A DNA stretch of 64,000 nt from Enterobacter sp. R4-368 (GTDB lineage Bacteria; Pseudomonadota; Gammaproteobacteria; Enterobacterales; Enterobacteriaceae), in NCBI RefSeq assembly GCF_000410515.1, contig NC_021500.1, positions 1,612,001-1,676,000 of the forward strand. Reading direction: 5' to 3'. The position numbers were made by a program, and so were the translations under genes. A model generated the notes under the pieces. That model worked only from the letters and a program-made list of their open reading frames with translations, was not told the DNA's origin and searched no databases. Positions within the stretch are counted from its first letter, which is position 1, and every line of letters begins with the position of its first letter. This document shows, in pieces, positions 44,382 to 56,370 of the stretch.

Positions 44382-45572
44382 ATGCTCGACGCCCAAACCA
44401 TCGCTACGGTCAAATCCACTCTTCCCCTGCTGGCGGCTACCGGCCCAAAACTCACCGCTCATTTTTACGACCGGATGTTCACTCACAATCCGGAACTGAA
44501 AGAGATTTTCAATATGAGCAACCAGCGCAATGGCGATCAGCGTGAAGCGCTGTTCAACGCCATTGCCGCTTACGCCAGCAATATTGATAATCTTGCCGCG
44601 CTGCTGCCGGCGGTAGAAAAAATCGCCCAGAAGCACACCAGCTTCCAGATCCAGCCGGAACAGTACAACATTGTTGGCACACACCTGCTGGCGACGCTGG
44701 ATGAGATGTTCAGCCCGGGGCAAGAAGTGTTAGACGCCTGGGGAAAAGCCTACGGCGTACTGGCGGGTGTCTTTATCAACCGTGAAGCGCAAATCTACAG
44801 CGAACACGCTGAAAAAGTCGGCGGCTGGCAAGGCACGCGCCTGTTCCGCCTGGTAGAGAAAAAACCGCAGAGCGCACTTATCACCAGCTTTGAATTTGAA
44901 CCCGTCGACGGTCAGCCGGTCGCCGCTTATCAGCCAGGGCAATATCTGGGTGTCTGGCTGAAGCCTGAAGGTTTCGCCAATCAGGAGATCCGCCAGTATT
45001 CACTGACCCGCAAGCCCAACGGCAAAAGCTACCGTATCGCGGTAAAACGCGAAGCGGGTGGGCAGGTTTCTAACTGGCTGCATAACAGTGCGAAAGTGGG
45101 CGATATCGTGCATCTTGCAGCGCCTGCCGGGGATTTCTTTATTGATGTGCAGAGCAACACGCCGGTCACGCTGATCTCCGCGGGTGTCGGTCAAACACCG
45201 ATGCTGGCGATGCTCGACAGCCTTTCAAAATCGCAGCATGCCGCGCAGGTAAACTGGTTCCACGCCGCGATGAATGGCGAGGTGCATGCCTTTGCCGATG
45301 AAGTAAGCAAACTGGGTGCGTCGCTGAACCATTTTTACCAGCATGTCTGGTATCAACAGCCTGCGGCGGCTGAGGTGAACAGCGGTCGCTATCACAGTGA
45401 AGGGTTGATGGATTTGCGCGCGCTGGAAGGGAAGTTCAGCGATCCGGCGATGCAGTTTTATCTCTGCGGCCCGGTCGGTTTTATGCAGTTTGTCGCGCAA
45501 CAGCTGGTCACACTTGGCGTGAACAAAGAGAGCATTCATTACGAATGCTTTGGCCCGCATAAAGTGTTGTAA
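44382..45572 (+). CDS. hmp: Nitric oxide dioxygenase / flavohemoglobin
   Basis: Hmp oxidises NO to nitrate with O2 and NAD(P)H. The N-terminal globin domain has proximal H85 (IAQKHTSFQ) and distal Y29. The FAD domain (about 155-260) has RQYSLTRKP, and the NAD domain (about 265-396) has [11 protein letters not shown] and [10 protein letters not shown]. Length 396 matches E. coli. The ATG at 44382 follows AAAAAAGGAAGC; the ORF start at 44334 lies inside the NsrR site and is rejected. It diverges from glyA. Confidence 0.98.
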   Translation: MLDAQTIATVKSTLPLLAATGPKLTAHFYDRMFTHNPELKEIFNMSNQRNGDQREALFNAIAAYASNIDNLAALLPAVEKIAQKHTSFQIQPEQYNIVGTHLLATLDEMFSPGQEVLDAWGKAYGVLAGVFINREAQIYSEHAEKVGGWQGTRLFRLVEKKPQSALITSFEFEPVDGQPVAAYQPGQYLGVWLKPEGFANQEIRQYSLTRKPNGKSYRIAVKREAGGQVSNWLHNSAKVGDIVHLAAPAGDFFIDVQSNTPVTLISAGVGQTPMLAMLDSLSKSQHAAQVNWFHAAMNGEVHAFADEVSKLGASLNHFYQHVWYQQPAAAEVNSGRYHSEGLMDLRALEGKFSDPAMQFYLCGPVGFMQFVAQQLVTLGVNKESIHYECFGPHKVL

Positions 45573-45580
45573 AACAGGCA

Positions 45581-45602
45581 CCCTCACCCTGCGGGGTGAG
45601 GG
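45581..45602. repeat. Hairpin repeat between hmp and glnB
   Basis: CCCTCACCC pairs perfectly with GGGTGAGGG around TGCG, followed by AAAATA. It resembles the hairpin at 28369-28394 and lies between convergent genes, so it may double as a terminator. Confidence 0.6.
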
Positions 45603-45608
45603 AAAATA

Positions 45609-45956
<348 letters not shown>

Positions 45957-46021
45957 TTACACGCTCTTGCCAGTCTGCTGCATCGTAATCGGTTGCTCAC
46001 AGTACCATAATCATTTCACCA

Positions 46022-47359
46022 TTACTCTTTAAAGTCGTTGGCGTCGAGCTCATGGCGGGAGAGTAATTTGTAAAACTCGGTGCGGTTGCGCCCCGCCATG
46101 CGCGCGGCATGCGTGACATTGCCCTTAGTGATTTGCAGCAGCTTGCGCAGGTAGTTCAGTTCAAACTGGTTACGCGCCTCAACAAAGGTCGGCAACGCCG
46201 TATTTTCCCCTTCCAGCGCCTGCTCCACCAGCGCATCGCTGATAACCGGCGATGAGGTGAGCGCCACACACTGTTCAATGACGTTAACCAACTGGCGCAC
46301 ATTGCCAGGCCAGCCGGCGGTCATCAGCCGCTTCATGGCATCGGTGGAAAACGCGCGAACAAACGGTTTATGTCTCTCTGCCGACTGTTTCAGCAAATGA
46401 TTGGCCAGCAGCGGAATATCTTCCGCACGCTCAGCTAACGCCGGGATCTTCAGGCTCACCACATTCAGCCGATAGTAGAGATCTTCGCGAAACTCGCCGC
46501 GCGCCATCGCTTTCGGTAAATCACGGTGCGTGGCTGAAATGATGCGCACATTAATATCGATATCGCGGTTACTGCCAAGCGGGCGCACTTTGCGCTCCTG
46601 CAACACGCGCAGCAGTTTGACCTGCAACGGAATCGGCATATCGCCAATCTCATCAAGGAACAGCGTACCGCCCTCCGCCGCCTGGAACAGCCCCTCCCGG
46701 CTACTGACTGCGCCGGTAAACGCACCGCGCGCGTGACCGAACAGTTCAGATTCCAGTAACTGTTCCGGCAACGCGCCGCAGTTAATGGCGATAAACGCAC
46801 TTTTGCTGCGCGGACTGGCGTTATGAATCGCCTGCGCGAGCACCTCTTTCCCGGTACCGCTCTGGCCGTTAATCAGCACGCTCACGTCAGATTGCGCCAC
46901 CATCCGCGCCTGCTCCAGCAGACGCAGCATCACCGGGCTACGAGTGACTATGGTTTCACGCCACTGGTCATCCATCGCCGAACCGCTGTGCTCCAGCGCA
47001 TCGTCAATCGCTTTATACAGCGCGTCTTTGTCCACCGGTTTGGTCAGAAAGCTGAACACGCCCTGCTGGGTCGCGGCCACCGCATCGGGAATCGAGCCGT
47101 GGGCCGTCAGGATAATCACCGGCATGCCCGGCTGTACGCGCTGGATTTCGGCAAACAGCTGCATACCGTCCATCTCATCCATGCGCAGATCGCTTATTAC
47201 CAAATCGACCTTTTCCCGCGCGAGAATGCGTAATCCTTCCTGCCCGCTTTCCGCCGTGACGATGCTGTAGCCTTCGCTGGTGAGGCGCAGCCCCAGCAGT
47301 TTTAACAGCCCCGGATCGTCATCCACCAGCAACAGATGGGCAGGTTTACGGCTGGTCAT
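46022..47359 (-). CDS. glrR: Sigma-54 response regulator GlrR (QseF)
   Basis: GlrR has a receiver domain with phospho-acceptor D57, a sigma-54 AAA+ domain (about 135-365) with GQSGTGKE and the GAFTGA loop, and a Fis-type HTH at the C-terminus. Phosphorylated by GlrK, it activates the sigma-54 promoter of glmY and rpoE. Its start overlaps the qseG 3' end by 4 bp. Putative target sites are seen upstream of glmY in this window. Confidence 0.98.
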   Translation of the reverse strand: MTSRKPAHLLLVDDDPGLLKLLGLRLTSEGYSIVTAESGQEGLRILAREKVDLVISDLRMDEMDGMQLFAEIQRVQPGMPVIILTAHGSIPDAVAATQQGVFSFLTKPVDKDALYKAIDDALEHSGSAMDDQWRETIVTRSPVMLRLLEQARMVAQSDVSVLINGQSGTGKEVLAQAIHNASPRSKSAFIAINCGALPEQLLESELFGHARGAFTGAVSSREGLFQAAEGGTLFLDEIGDMPIPLQVKLLRVLQERKVRPLGSNRDIDINVRIISATHRDLPKAMARGEFREDLYYRLNVVSLKIPALAERAEDIPLLANHLLKQSAERHKPFVRAFSTDAMKRLMTAGWPGNVRQLVNVIEQCVALTSSPVISDALVEQALEGENTALPTFVEARNQFELNYLRKLLQITKGNVTHAARMAGRNRTEFYKLLSRHELDANDFKE

Positions 47360-48072
47360 GGTTTCACATCCTCCTGAGTGCCGTCGCTTTTAGACGGGTG
47401 AGAACTGTCCGGCAGGTCAGTAGCGGCGGGTTTATTGCGCGTGGAGAGACGCCGTTCGATATCGGTGAGGTTTTCCAGTTTACGGGTAGTTGTTTCCAGT
47501 TGTTCGCGCAGGAATTGTTGTTGCTGGCGCAGACTATCCAGCTCGCTGTCCGCGGATTGCTGTAACTTCGCGTAACGGGCGCGCTCTTCCGCCAGTTGTA
47601 ATTGGGCTTTTTCACCATCGCGCCACAGCTCAAACAGTGGACGAACCTGCGCAGGGATCGTGGGGCTTAATGCGCCCAGCCGCTCGGTGTATTCACGACG
47701 CTCAAGCGGCGAAATTTTGGCGTTAGAGAGCAAAATGCCGCGCCTGAACGTTGCCTGCCAGTTATCGTCAGACCAGGTACGTGCTTCAGCACGCGCGGCG
47801 GCAGGCGATAAACGTTGCGCACAGTCCATACCGCGCAGCCAGTAAAGCGGATTGGTGTCGACGTTTTGCCCGGACAGCGACCAGATATCGTCGCAATCTG
47901 TGGACAAAAAATCGGCCAGTTGATGTTCAGGGAGCCGTTCTTCCTGGAGGTCATGAATCGCGCTTTGCGGTTTTTGTGCAACACACCCCGCCAGCAGCAG
48001 ACAAGGAAACACGCGAAGCCAGGCGTTTTGCTGTGTAACCGCGTTAATCACGCGGGAAAAAACATGCGACAT
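47356..48072 (-). CDS. qseG: Outer-membrane lipoprotein QseG
   Basis: QseG is a lipoprotein that interacts with the sensor GlrK and modulates it. The signal ends in CLLLAGC, with Val at +2. The C-terminal third is a Gln/Glu/Arg-rich coiled coil (about 160-210). I choose the ATG at 48072 (MSHVFSRV) because GGTGAG lies five bases upstream and the E. coli protein starts there; an in-frame ATG at 48093 overlaps the glrK stop (ATGA) and cannot be excluded. Length 238 with the chosen start. Confidence 0.92.
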   Translation of the reverse strand: MSHVFSRVINAVTQQNAWLRVFPCLLLAGCVAQKPQSAIHDLQEERLPEHQLADFLSTDCDDIWSLSGQNVDTNPLYWLRGMDCAQRLSPAAARAEARTWSDDNWQATFRRGILLSNAKISPLERREYTERLGALSPTIPAQVRPLFELWRDGEKAQLQLAEERARYAKLQQSADSELDSLRQQQQFLREQLETTTRKLENLTDIERRLSTRNKPAATDLPDSSHPSKSDGTQEDVKP

Positions 48073-48089
48073 ACTCACCAGATTTAGAT

Positions 48090-49526
48090 TCATTGAGTGG
48101 ATTTTTCCGGCGCATTGAGAGGTAGCTCAATACGGAAACAGACATCAGCTTTGCTGCTCGCCACCAGATGCAGTTCGCCTTGCATACGGCGAATGCAGTC
48201 CCTGGCAATGCTTAGCCCCAACCCGCTGCCTTTCACCGCGCCTTTTCGCTGGTGGCTGCCCTGGAAGAACGGTTCGAAGATCATTTCACGCTCCGTTTCA
48301 GGGATCGGCGTACCGGTATTTGCCACTTCGATACAGAGCCGCGCGTTGGCAGTATAGCTGTGCAGAGAAATGTTACCGGATTCAGCACCATAGTGCACCG
48401 CGTTGGAGTAAAGATTATCCAGCACGCTCATCAGCAACATCGGTTCGGCCTGGCAGGTCGCCACATCAAGGGCGACATCGGTATGCATCATTTTAGCTCG
48501 CGCCGGCAAACTGTGGGCAGAGATCACCATTTCTACCAGTGGCGCAAGTTCCACGGTTTCCAGCTCTACCGACCCCTCCGCCAGCTTGCGGTTGTAATCC
48601 AGCAATTGCTCAATCAGTTTTTGCAGATTGCGGCTGCTGGCATCGAGGATCTCCACCACCTCTTTCTGTTCCATCGTCAGCGGTCCAACAACCTGATCGG
48701 CCAGCAACTCGGTGCCTTCGCGCATGCTGGCAAGCGGCGTTTTAAGCTCGTGGGAAAGGTGGCGTAAGAATTGATGACGCTGTGATTCAAGCCAGGCGAG
48801 TCTTTCGCTCAGCCAGAGGATCCGTTCCCCAACATAACGCAGTTCGCGCGGGCCTTTAAAGACAACGCTACGGCCCAGGGTTCTCCCCTCGCCCAAGCGA
48901 TTAATCATCCGCTCGATGCCCTTCACCGGACCGATGATCATGCGGGTAAACAGCAGGACCAGCGCCAGGCTCACCAGGAACAGCACCAGCGCCTGCCAGC
49001 CGAAAAACTGGCCGCGTTCGGCAATTTCCAGCTGAAGCTGTTGCCCGCGGGAAAAAACCACCGCCCGTGTCGATTGCACCATCTCGGTATTGGCGGCGGC
49101 AAACGCTTCAAGCTGCGCAGAGGCCTCGGCAGACGGGCCGCTATTTTTACATTGCAACTGGGCGAGCGCGTTTAAATCCTGGCGCAACGCCTGGTAAAGT
49201 TTATCGTCAGGGAGCACGCCCGCGTGGGCGTCAAGCATTTCGCTATAACGCTTACGCTGATTCTGATACACGCGCGCCAGGGTGGCATCATCCAGCACAC
49301 AGTACTGCCGGTAGCTACGCTCCATTTCCAGTGCGGCATTGGTCATTGCTTCACTGCGACGCGCGTCAATCAACGTTGTGCGGTTAGTCTGCAACGCCTG
49401 CGCACTGAGTGCGTTCAGGCTTTGCCACGCCTGCCAGGCTAACACCAGCAGCGGCAACAGGATTAACAAAAACGCCATCATGACCAGTTGGCGAAGCGAG
49501 CGGGGGAAAACAGGCCAGCGTTTCAA
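48090..49526 (-). CDS. glrK: Sensor histidine kinase GlrK (QseE)
   Basis: GlrK is an inner-membrane sensor with helices at about 13-32 and 176-195, a periplasmic domain of about 140 residues between them, a HAMP-like segment, the phospho-acceptor H259 in LSHELKTPLASM, and an ATPase domain with NAVHYG, NTGTPI and GSGLGLSIARD. It phosphorylates GlrR to drive glmY. It starts 60 bp after the glmY terminator and is cotranscribed with qseG and glrR. Confidence 0.98.
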   Translation of the reverse strand: MKRWPVFPRSLRQLVMMAFLLILLPLLVLAWQAWQSLNALSAQALQTNRTTLIDARRSEAMTNAALEMERSYRQYCVLDDATLARVYQNQRKRYSEMLDAHAGVLPDDKLYQALRQDLNALAQLQCKNSGPSAEASAQLEAFAAANTEMVQSTRAVVFSRGQQLQLEIAERGQFFGWQALVLFLVSLALVLLFTRMIIGPVKGIERMINRLGEGRTLGRSVVFKGPRELRYVGERILWLSERLAWLESQRHQFLRHLSHELKTPLASMREGTELLADQVVGPLTMEQKEVVEILDASSRNLQKLIEQLLDYNRKLAEGSVELETVELAPLVEMVISAHSLPARAKMMHTDVALDVATCQAEPMLLMSVLDNLYSNAVHYGAESGNISLHSYTANARLCIEVANTGTPIPETEREMIFEPFFQGSHQRKGAVKGSGLGLSIARDCIRRMQGELHLVASSKADVCFRIELPLNAPEKSTQ

Positions 49527-49586
49527 TGCACTTCTCTCGCAAAAAAAGGTATGGAGATGCTAACTGATTTACCAAAAGCCAGAAAC

Positions 49587-49771
49587 AACAAAGCCGGGTA
49601 TTAACCCGGCTTTGTTATGAAATTAGGCGGTGCCTAACTCGACGTTTCGCCCGATGCCTGATAAAGCAACGCAATTATCAGCAGGTGGACGGCAGGCACC
49701 TTTAAGTGCGTCATTCGAAGTTTATGTAGCGCGTCCCGAAGGGGCTGACATAAGGAGGTGAATGAGCCACT
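49587..49771 (-). ncRNA. glmY: Small RNA GlmY
   Basis: On the minus strand the RNA begins AGTGGCTCATTCACC at 49771 and ends in a 13 bp terminator hairpin (49616-49587, AACAAAGCCGGGT/ACCCGGCTTTGTT). The internal CAGCCCCTTCGGGAC hairpin and the TTGCGTTGCTTTATCAGGC region match GlmY of E. coli. GlmY sequesters RapZ, sparing GlmZ, which then activates glmS translation. Length about 185 nt equals the E. coli primary transcript. Its position between purL and glrK is conserved. Confidence 0.92.
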
Positions 49772-49782
49772 GCGTAATATTA

Positions 49783-49798
49783 TGCAGGTATTGTGCCA
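49783..49798 (-). promoter_or_regulatory. Sigma-54 promoter of glmY
   Basis: TGGCAC-N5-CTGCA on the minus strand, with the GC doublet about 13 bp before the transcript start. An overlapping CATAAT could serve as sigma-70 -10, as in several enterics. Confidence 0.82.
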
Positions 49799-49886
49799 AC
49801 ACGCCAACAATTAATTTAATCTATTGATTTTTAATAATTTAATATTTTAAAAATGAAAGTGTGATGTGCTTATCATTTCAACAACC

Positions 49887-49967
49887 TGTCGCTATTTAGC
49901 AACACACTGATAGCATCAAAAATAAATCATTTATAATCAATAAATTAAATGTCTCTTTTTGGAGACA
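49887..49967. promoter_or_regulatory. GlrR-type activator sites upstream of glmY
   Basis: TGTC-N10-GACA is exact at 49950-49967, and TGTC-N10-AACA at 49887-49904 has one mismatch. They lie about 120-190 bp upstream of the glmY start, fitting sigma-54 enhancer sites. The 240 bp between glmY and the purL terminator is AT-rich and holds nothing else recognised. Confidence 0.7.
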
Positions 49968-50012
49968 CCACTTGATACCCTATGTCGGGAAATGCAGACA
50001 CTTTTGCTCAGA

Positions 50013-50045
50013 CGAAAAAAAGCCCTCTTACAAAGAAGAGGGCTT
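50013..50045 (-). terminator. Intrinsic terminator of purL
   Basis: AAGCCCTCTT-CTTTGT-AAGAGGGCTT followed by TTTTTTC on the minus strand, 16 bp after the stop. Confidence 0.92.
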
Positions 50046-50061
50046 ACTGATGATGACGAAA

Positions 50062-53000
50062 TTAACCCAACTGTTTACGGGCGTTGCGGAAGATACGCAT
50101 CCACGGGCTGTCTTCGCCCCAGTTTTCCGGATGCCAGGAGTTGGAAACGGTGCGGAACACGCGCTCCGGGTGCGGCATCATAATGGTTACGCGCCCGCTT
50201 TCGCTGGTCACAGCCGTAATGCCGTTCGGTGAGCCGTTCGGGTTCGCCGGATAAGTTTCCGTCACGACCCCGGTGTTATCCACGTAGCGCAACGCCACCA
50301 GTCCTTTGCTTTCCAGCTGCGCCAGATGCGCGCCATCACGCACTTCTACGCGACCTTCACCATGGGAAACGGCGATTGGCATCTGCGAGCCGACCATACC
50401 GCTCAGCAGCAGCGACGGGCTTTGCGTCACTTCCACCAGGCTGAAGCGCGCTTCAAAGCGGTCGGAGTGGTTACGCACAAAGCGCGGCCACAGCTCGCTG
50501 CCCGGGATCAGTTCACGCAGGTTAGACATCATCTGGCAACCGTTACACACGCCAAGCGCCAGTGTCTGCGGGCGATGGAAGAAGGTTTCGAACTCGTCAC
50601 GCACACGCTCGTTGAACAGAATCGATTTCGCCCAACCCTCACCTGCACCCAGCACATCGCCATACGAGAAGCCGCCGCAGGCAACCAGCGCCTGGAAGTG
50701 CTCAAGGCCAGTGCGCCCTGCCAGCAGATCGCTCATATGCACGTCAATGGCATCAAAACCGGCGCGATGGAATGCAGCCGCCATTTCAACGTGCGAGTTG
50801 ACGCCCTGCTCACGCAGCACAGCCACTTTCGGCCGCGCACCGGTAGCAATGAACGGTGCAGCGATATCGTCGTTGATATCAAAAGAGAGCTTCACGTTAA
50901 GGCCCGGATCGTTGTCATTGGCTTTCGCCTGATGCTCCTGATCCGCACACTCCGGGTTATCACGCAGGCGCTGCATCTGCCAGGTGGTTTCCGCCCACCA
51001 CATGCGCAGCTGAGTACGGCTTTCGCTAAACACCGCCTGGCCATCAGCTTCAATCACAAAGCGATCGCCAGCAACGGCAGTACCGAGATAGTGAACGCTA
51101 TCCCCCAGACCATAAGCCGCGAGTACGCTTTCTACCGCTTCGCGATCGGCCGCGCGCACCTGAATCACCGCGCCCAGCTCTTCATTAAACAACGCCGCCA
51201 GACGATCCTGGCCCAGAGACGCGATATCAACGTTGATGCCGCAGTGACCGGTAAAGGCCATCTCTGCCAGCGTGACCAGCAGGCCGCCATCGGAGCGATC
51301 GTGATAGGCCAGCAGTTTGCGGTCCGCCACCAGCGCCTGGATAGCATCAAAGAAACCTTTCAGTTGCTCAACGTTACGCACATCAGCCGGTTTGTCCCCA
51401 AGCTGGCGGTAAACCTGTGCCAGCGCGGTGGCACCCAGTGCATTATTGCCATTACCCAGGTCAATCAGCAGCAGGGCGTTATCTTCCGTGGAAAGCTGCG
51501 GGGTAACCGTGCGGCGAACATCTTCAACACGGGCAAACGCGGTGATCACCAGTGACAGCGGCGAGGTCATTTCGCGCTGCTCGCTGCCTTCCTGCCAGCG
51601 GGTTTTCATCGACATGGAGTCTTTACCCACCGGAATGGTTAAACCGAGCGCCGGACAAAGCTCTTCGCCCACCGCTTTCACTGCGGCATACAGCCCGGCG
51701 TCTTCACCCGGGTGACCGGCGGCGGCCATCCAGTTCGCCGACAGCTTGATACGTTTGATATCGCCAATCTGCGTTGCAGCGATGTTAGTGAGCGCTTCAC
51801 CCACCGCCAGGCGGGCGGAAGCGGCGAAGTCCAGCAGCGCAACCGGCGCACGTTCGCCCAGCGCCATCGCCTCACCGTAGTAGCTATCAAGGCTGGCGGT
51901 GGTGACTGCACAGTTCGCCACCGGAATCTGCCACGGGCCAACCATCTGATCGCGCGCGACCATACCGGTCACCGTACGGTCGCCGATGGTCACAAGGAAA
52001 GTTTTTTCCGCCACGGTCGGCAGGTGCAGCACGCGGTTAACCGCATCGGCAATGGAAATGCCCTGCACGTTCAGCGCTTCGCCAGCCGCCTGACGAGACG
52101 CGACATCGCGGGTCATCTTCGGCGTTTTACCCAGCAGCACATCCAGCGGCATATCGATCGGCTGGTTGTTAAAGTGGCTGTCGTTAAGCGTCAGATGTTG
52201 AGCTTCCGTCGCTTCACCAATCACCGCGTACGGCGCGCGCTCGCGGCGGCACAGCTCGTCAAACAGCGCCAGTTGATCGGCGGCAACCGCCAGCACGTAG
52301 CGCTCCTGCGATTCGTTACACCAGATCTCAAGCGGGCTCATTCCCGGCTCATCGCTCAGAATATCGCGCAGCTCAAAACGACCGCCGCGACCGCCGTCGC
52401 TCACCAGCTCCGGCATGGCGTTAGAAAGGCCGCCCGCGCCAACGTCGTGAATAAAGAGGATCGGGTTGGCATCACCCAGCTGCCAGCAGCGGTCGATAAC
52501 TTCCTGGCAACGACGCTCCATCTCCGGGTTGTCACGCTGTACGGAGGCAAAATCAAGATCCGCGTCGGACTGACCGGAGGCCATCGACGACGCGGCGCCG
52601 CCGCCCAGACCGATATTCATCGCCGGACCGCCCAGCACGATCAGTTTCGCGCCAACGGTGATTTCACCTTTCTGCACGTGATCGGCACGGATGTTGCCGA
52701 TGCCGCCCGCCAGCATGATCGGTTTGTGGTAGCCGCGCAGCTCTTCGCCATTGTGGCTGTTCACTTTCTCTTCATAAGTACGGAAGTAACCATTCAGCGC
52801 CGGACGACCAAATTCATTGTTGAACGCCGCGCCGCCCAGCGGGCCGTCGGTCATAATGTCCAGCGCAGTAACGATACGATCCGGTTTACCGAAATCCTCT
52901 TCCCACGGCTGTTCAAAGCCAGGAATACGCAGGTTAGAAACGGAAAAGCCCACCAGCCCCGCTTTTGGCTTCGCGCCACGGCCGGTTGCGCCTTCGTCGC

Positions 53001-53949
53001 GGATCTCGCCGCCGGAACCTGTCGCCGCCCCCGGCCACGGCGAAATCGCCGTCGGGTGGTTGTGAGTTTCCACCTTCATCAGAATATGCGCCGGTTCCTG
53101 ATGGTAGTCGTAACGCCCTTCCCCGCGATCGGCGAAGAAGCGACCCACTTCGGAACCTTCCATCACTGCGGCATTATCTTTATAGGCCGACAGCACGAAA
53201 TCCGGCGTTTGCTCGAAGGTGTTTTTGATCATTTTGAACAGCGACTTCGGCTGCTGCTTGCCATCAATCACCCAGTCGGCGTTGAAAATTTTGTGGCGGC
53301 AGTGCTCAGAGTTCGCCTGCGCGAACATATAAAGCTCGATGTCGTTCGGATTGCGCCCCAGGCGGGTAAACGCCTCTTGCAGGTAGTCGATTTCGTCTTC
53401 CGCCAGCGCCAGCCCCAGACGCAGGTTGGCATCAATCAGCGCCTGACGGCCTTCACCGAGCAGATCCACGCTCTGTACCGGCGCAGGCTGATGGTGCTCA
53501 AACAGGCGTTCGGCGTCGGCTTGTGACGTGAATACGCTCTCCATCATGCGGTCATGCAGCTCTGCGGCAACGTCGTTCCACTGGGCGTCAGTCAGCCCGG
53601 CTGCGTCAACGTAATAGGCGACGCCGCGCTCAAGGCGATTGATTTTGTTAAGGCCGCAGTTGTGGGCGATATCGGTAGCTTTAGAAGACCAGGGAGAGAT
53701 GGTGCCGGGACGAGGAGTGACGAGCAGTAATTTTCCGGTCGGGGTATGGCTGCTAAGGCTCGGGCCGTATTTCAGCAAGCGCTGGAGCCGCGCGTATTCA
53801 TCTTCTGTCAGCCCATCATTGAGATCGGCGAAGTGAGCGTATTCGGCGTAAATGTTGCTTACCGGGAGGTTGGCGGCCTGAAAACGTGCCAGCAGTTTGT
53901 TGATACGGAAAGCGGACAATGCAGGCGAACCACGCAGAATTTCCATCAT
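50062..53949 (-). CDS. purL: Phosphoribosylformylglycinamidine synthase
   Basis: PurL converts FGAR, glutamine and ATP to FGAM in purine synthesis. This is the large single-chain form (1295 residues): an N-terminal PurS-like part, two AIRS-type ATP domains (about 215-1000), and a C-terminal glutaminase (about 1035-1295) with the nucleophile cysteine in [10 protein letters not shown] and HPERV near the end. The start [15 protein letters not shown] matches E. coli. A PurR box overlaps its promoter. Confidence 0.99.
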   Translation of the reverse strand: MMEILRGSPALSAFRINKLLARFQAANLPVSNIYAEYAHFADLNDGLTEDEYARLQRLLKYGPSLSSHTPTGKLLLVTPRPGTISPWSSKATDIAHNCGLNKINRLERGVAYYVDAAGLTDAQWNDVAAELHDRMMESVFTSQADAERLFEHHQPAPVQSVDLLGEGRQALIDANLRLGLALAEDEIDYLQEAFTRLGRNPNDIELYMFAQANSEHCRHKIFNADWVIDGKQQPKSLFKMIKNTFEQTPDFVLSAYKDNAAVMEGSEVGRFFADRGEGRYDYHQEPAHILMKVETHNHPTAISPWPGAATGSGGEIRDEGATGRGAKPKAGLVGFSVSNLRIPGFEQPWEEDFGKPDRIVTALDIMTDGPLGGAAFNNEFGRPALNGYFRTYEEKVNSHNGEELRGYHKPIMLAGGIGNIRADHVQKGEITVGAKLIVLGGPAMNIGLGGGAASSMASGQSDADLDFASVQRDNPEMERRCQEVIDRCWQLGDANPILFIHDVGAGGLSNAMPELVSDGGRGGRFELRDILSDEPGMSPLEIWCNESQERYVLAVAADQLALFDELCRRERAPYAVIGEATEAQHLTLNDSHFNNQPIDMPLDVLLGKTPKMTRDVASRQAAGEALNVQGISIADAVNRVLHLPTVAEKTFLVTIGDRTVTGMVARDQMVGPWQIPVANCAVTTASLDSYYGEAMALGERAPVALLDFAASARLAVGEALTNIAATQIGDIKRIKLSANWMAAAGHPGEDAGLYAAVKAVGEELCPALGLTIPVGKDSMSMKTRWQEGSEQREMTSPLSLVITAFARVEDVRRTVTPQLSTEDNALLLIDLGNGNNALGATALAQVYRQLGDKPADVRNVEQLKGFFDAIQALVADRKLLAYHDRSDGGLLVTLAEMAFTGHCGINVDIASLGQDRLAALFNEELGAVIQVRAADREAVESVLAAYGLGDSVHYLGTAVAGDRFVIEADGQAVFSESRTQLRMWWAETTWQMQRLRDNPECADQEHQAKANDNDPGLNVKLSFDINDDIAAPFIATGARPKVAVLREQGVNSHVEMAAAFHRAGFDAIDVHMSDLLAGRTGLEHFQALVACGGFSYGDVLGAGEGWAKSILFNERVRDEFETFFHRPQTLALGVCNGCQMMSNLRELIPGSELWPRFVRNHSDRFEARFSLVEVTQSPSLLLSGMVGSQMPIAVSHGEGRVEVRDGAHLAQLESKGLVALRYVDNTGVVTETYPANPNGSPNGITAVTSESGRVTIMMPHPERVFRTVSNSWHPENWGEDSPWMRIFRNARKQLG

Positions 53950-54017
53950 AAGTCTCTCGTCTTCGATTACGAAGCGTCGGGGACGCTTTAAGTGTGCACC
54001 AGGGGAAAACGGGCGTC

Positions 54018-54056
54018 ATTATAGAGAATCCTGCGCGTCGACGAAACCGTTTGCGT
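54018..54056 (-). promoter_or_regulatory. purL promoter with PurR box
   Basis: ACGCAAACGGTTTCGT (54056-54041, minus strand) is a near-perfect PurR operator. TATAAT lies at 54023-54018 and the -35 falls inside the operator. Confidence 0.85.
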
Positions 54057-54221
54057 CGAAATAAAATCGCCGTCAATTTTTAACAATAGCTGTCGCCGAA
54101 TGCTCTAATTAGTTGCCAACTGGCGTTTTGTTGCGCAGAATGCCGCTCAATCACCGACAAACCTTACTGTTATCATCACGAGAATCTTCTGAGGCAAAGC
54201 ACGGCGCAGAGAATTAACTCC

Positions 54222-55781
54222 TTGAAAAAATTTAAGATTAATTATCTGCTCATCGGCATTGTCACCCTGCTGCTGGCAGCGGCCCTGTGGCCTTCTATCC
54301 CCTGGTTCGGCAAAGCCGACAATCGCATCGCGGCGATCAAAGCTCGTGGGGAGCTGCGCGTCAGTACGGTTGCCACACCGCTCACTTACAACACCGTTGA
54401 TGGCAAAACGTATGGGCTGGATTACGATCTCGCGCAGCATTTCGCCGATTACCTTGGCGTCAAACTGAAAGTCACGGTGCGCCAGAATATCAGCCAACTG
54501 TTTGATGACCTTGATAATGACGACGCCGATATGCTCGCCGCCGGGTTGGTCTACAACAGCGAACGGGTGAAGAACTATCAAACCGGGCCGGTCTACTACT
54601 CGGTTTCTCAGCAACTGGTGTACCGCGTGGGCAGCTACCGCCCCCGTACGCTGGAATCCGTTAATGCCAGCCAGTTAACCATCGCTCCCGGTCATGTCGC
54701 CCTGGACGATCTGCGTGAATTAAAAGAGAAGAAGTACCCGGAGTTAAGCTGGACGGTGGATGAAAAGCTCGGCACGACCGCGTTGCTGCAACAAGTGGTC
54801 GACGGGAAACTGAGCTACACCGTCGCTGATTCGGTCGCCATTAGCCTGTTCCAGCGCGTGCACCCCGAGCTGGCGGTGGCGCTGGATATTACCGATGAGC
54901 AACCCGTCACCTGGTTTAGCAAGCGCGATGACGATAATACGCTGTCGGCCGCGATGCTCGATTTTTTCAATTATATGAATGAAGACGGCACACTTGCGCG
55001 GCTGGAGGAGAAATATCTCGGCCATGGCGAGGATTTTGACTATGTCGACACGCGTACCTTTTTACGCGCCGTCGATAGCGTGCTGCCGGATCTGCAACCG
55101 CTGTTTGAAAAATACGCCCAGGCGATCGACTGGCGACTGTTAGCGGCCATCTCTTATCAGGAGTCACACTGGGACTCCCAGGCCACTTCACCCACCGGCG
55201 TTCGCGGCTTGATGATGCTGACGCGTAATACGGCGCAGAGCTTAGGTTTAAGCGATCGCACTGACGCCGAGCAAAGCATCAGCGGCGGCGCGCGTTACCT
55301 GGTGGACATGATGAGCAAAGTGCCGGACACCGTGCCGCAGGATGAAAAAATCTGGTTCGCGCTGGCGGCTTACAATATGGGCTACGCGCACATGCTGGAT
55401 GCCCGTGCGTTAACGGCGAAAACCAAAGGCAACCCGGACAGTTGGGCAGACGTGAAACAGCGCCTGCCGTTATTAAGCCAGAAACAGTACTACAGCAAGC
55501 TAACGTACGGCTACGCTCGCGGACACGAAGCCTATGCCTATGTAGAAAATATTCGTAAGTATGAAATTAGCCTGGTCGGTTATTTGCTGGAAAAAGAGAA
55601 AGAGGCCGCAAAAGCAGTGAAGCTGGCCAGGAGTTACCCGGCGGTATCAACAGAAGAATTAAATCGCCCGGCTTACGGCGTGCTGCCCTTTAGCGCGTTA
55701 ACCGCTAATGAAGCCTTCCCGCGTAACCCGCTGCTGGTGTCCGACGCGCTGGTGCAAAACCCGCTGAAAGTTAACCGCTAG
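54222..55781 (+). CDS. mltF: Membrane-bound lytic transglycosylase F
   Basis: MltF cleaves peptidoglycan glycan strands, forming anhydromuropeptides. A hydrophobic N-terminal segment (about 8-24) targets it to the envelope. Residues about 44-268 form a solute-binding-protein-like regulatory module, and about 290-450 the SLT catalytic domain with the glutamate in [15 protein letters not shown] (about 314). The start codon is TTG at 54222, as in E. coli. The last ~40 residues differ from E. coli. It diverges from purL and converges on tadA. Confidence 0.96.
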   Translation: MKKFKINYLLIGIVTLLLAAALWPSIPWFGKADNRIAAIKARGELRVSTVATPLTYNTVDGKTYGLDYDLAQHFADYLGVKLKVTVRQNISQLFDDLDNDDADMLAAGLVYNSERVKNYQTGPVYYSVSQQLVYRVGSYRPRTLESVNASQLTIAPGHVALDDLRELKEKKYPELSWTVDEKLGTTALLQQVVDGKLSYTVADSVAISLFQRVHPELAVALDITDEQPVTWFSKRDDDNTLSAAMLDFFNYMNEDGTLARLEEKYLGHGEDFDYVDTRTFLRAVDSVLPDLQPLFEKYAQAIDWRLLAAISYQESHWDSQATSPTGVRGLMMLTRNTAQSLGLSDRTDAEQSISGGARYLVDMMSKVPDTVPQDEKIWFALAAYNMGYAHMLDARALTAKTKGNPDSWADVKQRLPLLSQKQYYSKLTYGYARGHEAYAYVENIRKYEISLVGYLLEKEKEAAKAVKLARSYPAVSTEELNRPAYGVLPFSALTANEAFPRNPLLVSDALVQNPLKVNR

Positions 55782-55800
55782 CGCTTAACGCCACTACGCG

Positions 55801-56343
<543 letters not shown>

Positions 56344-56370
56344 TTATACACAGCCGTTATCGGTTCGACA

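Noticed and set aside
51712..53526. 604-codon open frame opposite purL
   Set aside because: It is the antisense shadow of a GC-rich, highly conserved gene; no recognisable domain, ribosome-binding site or codon pattern supports it.
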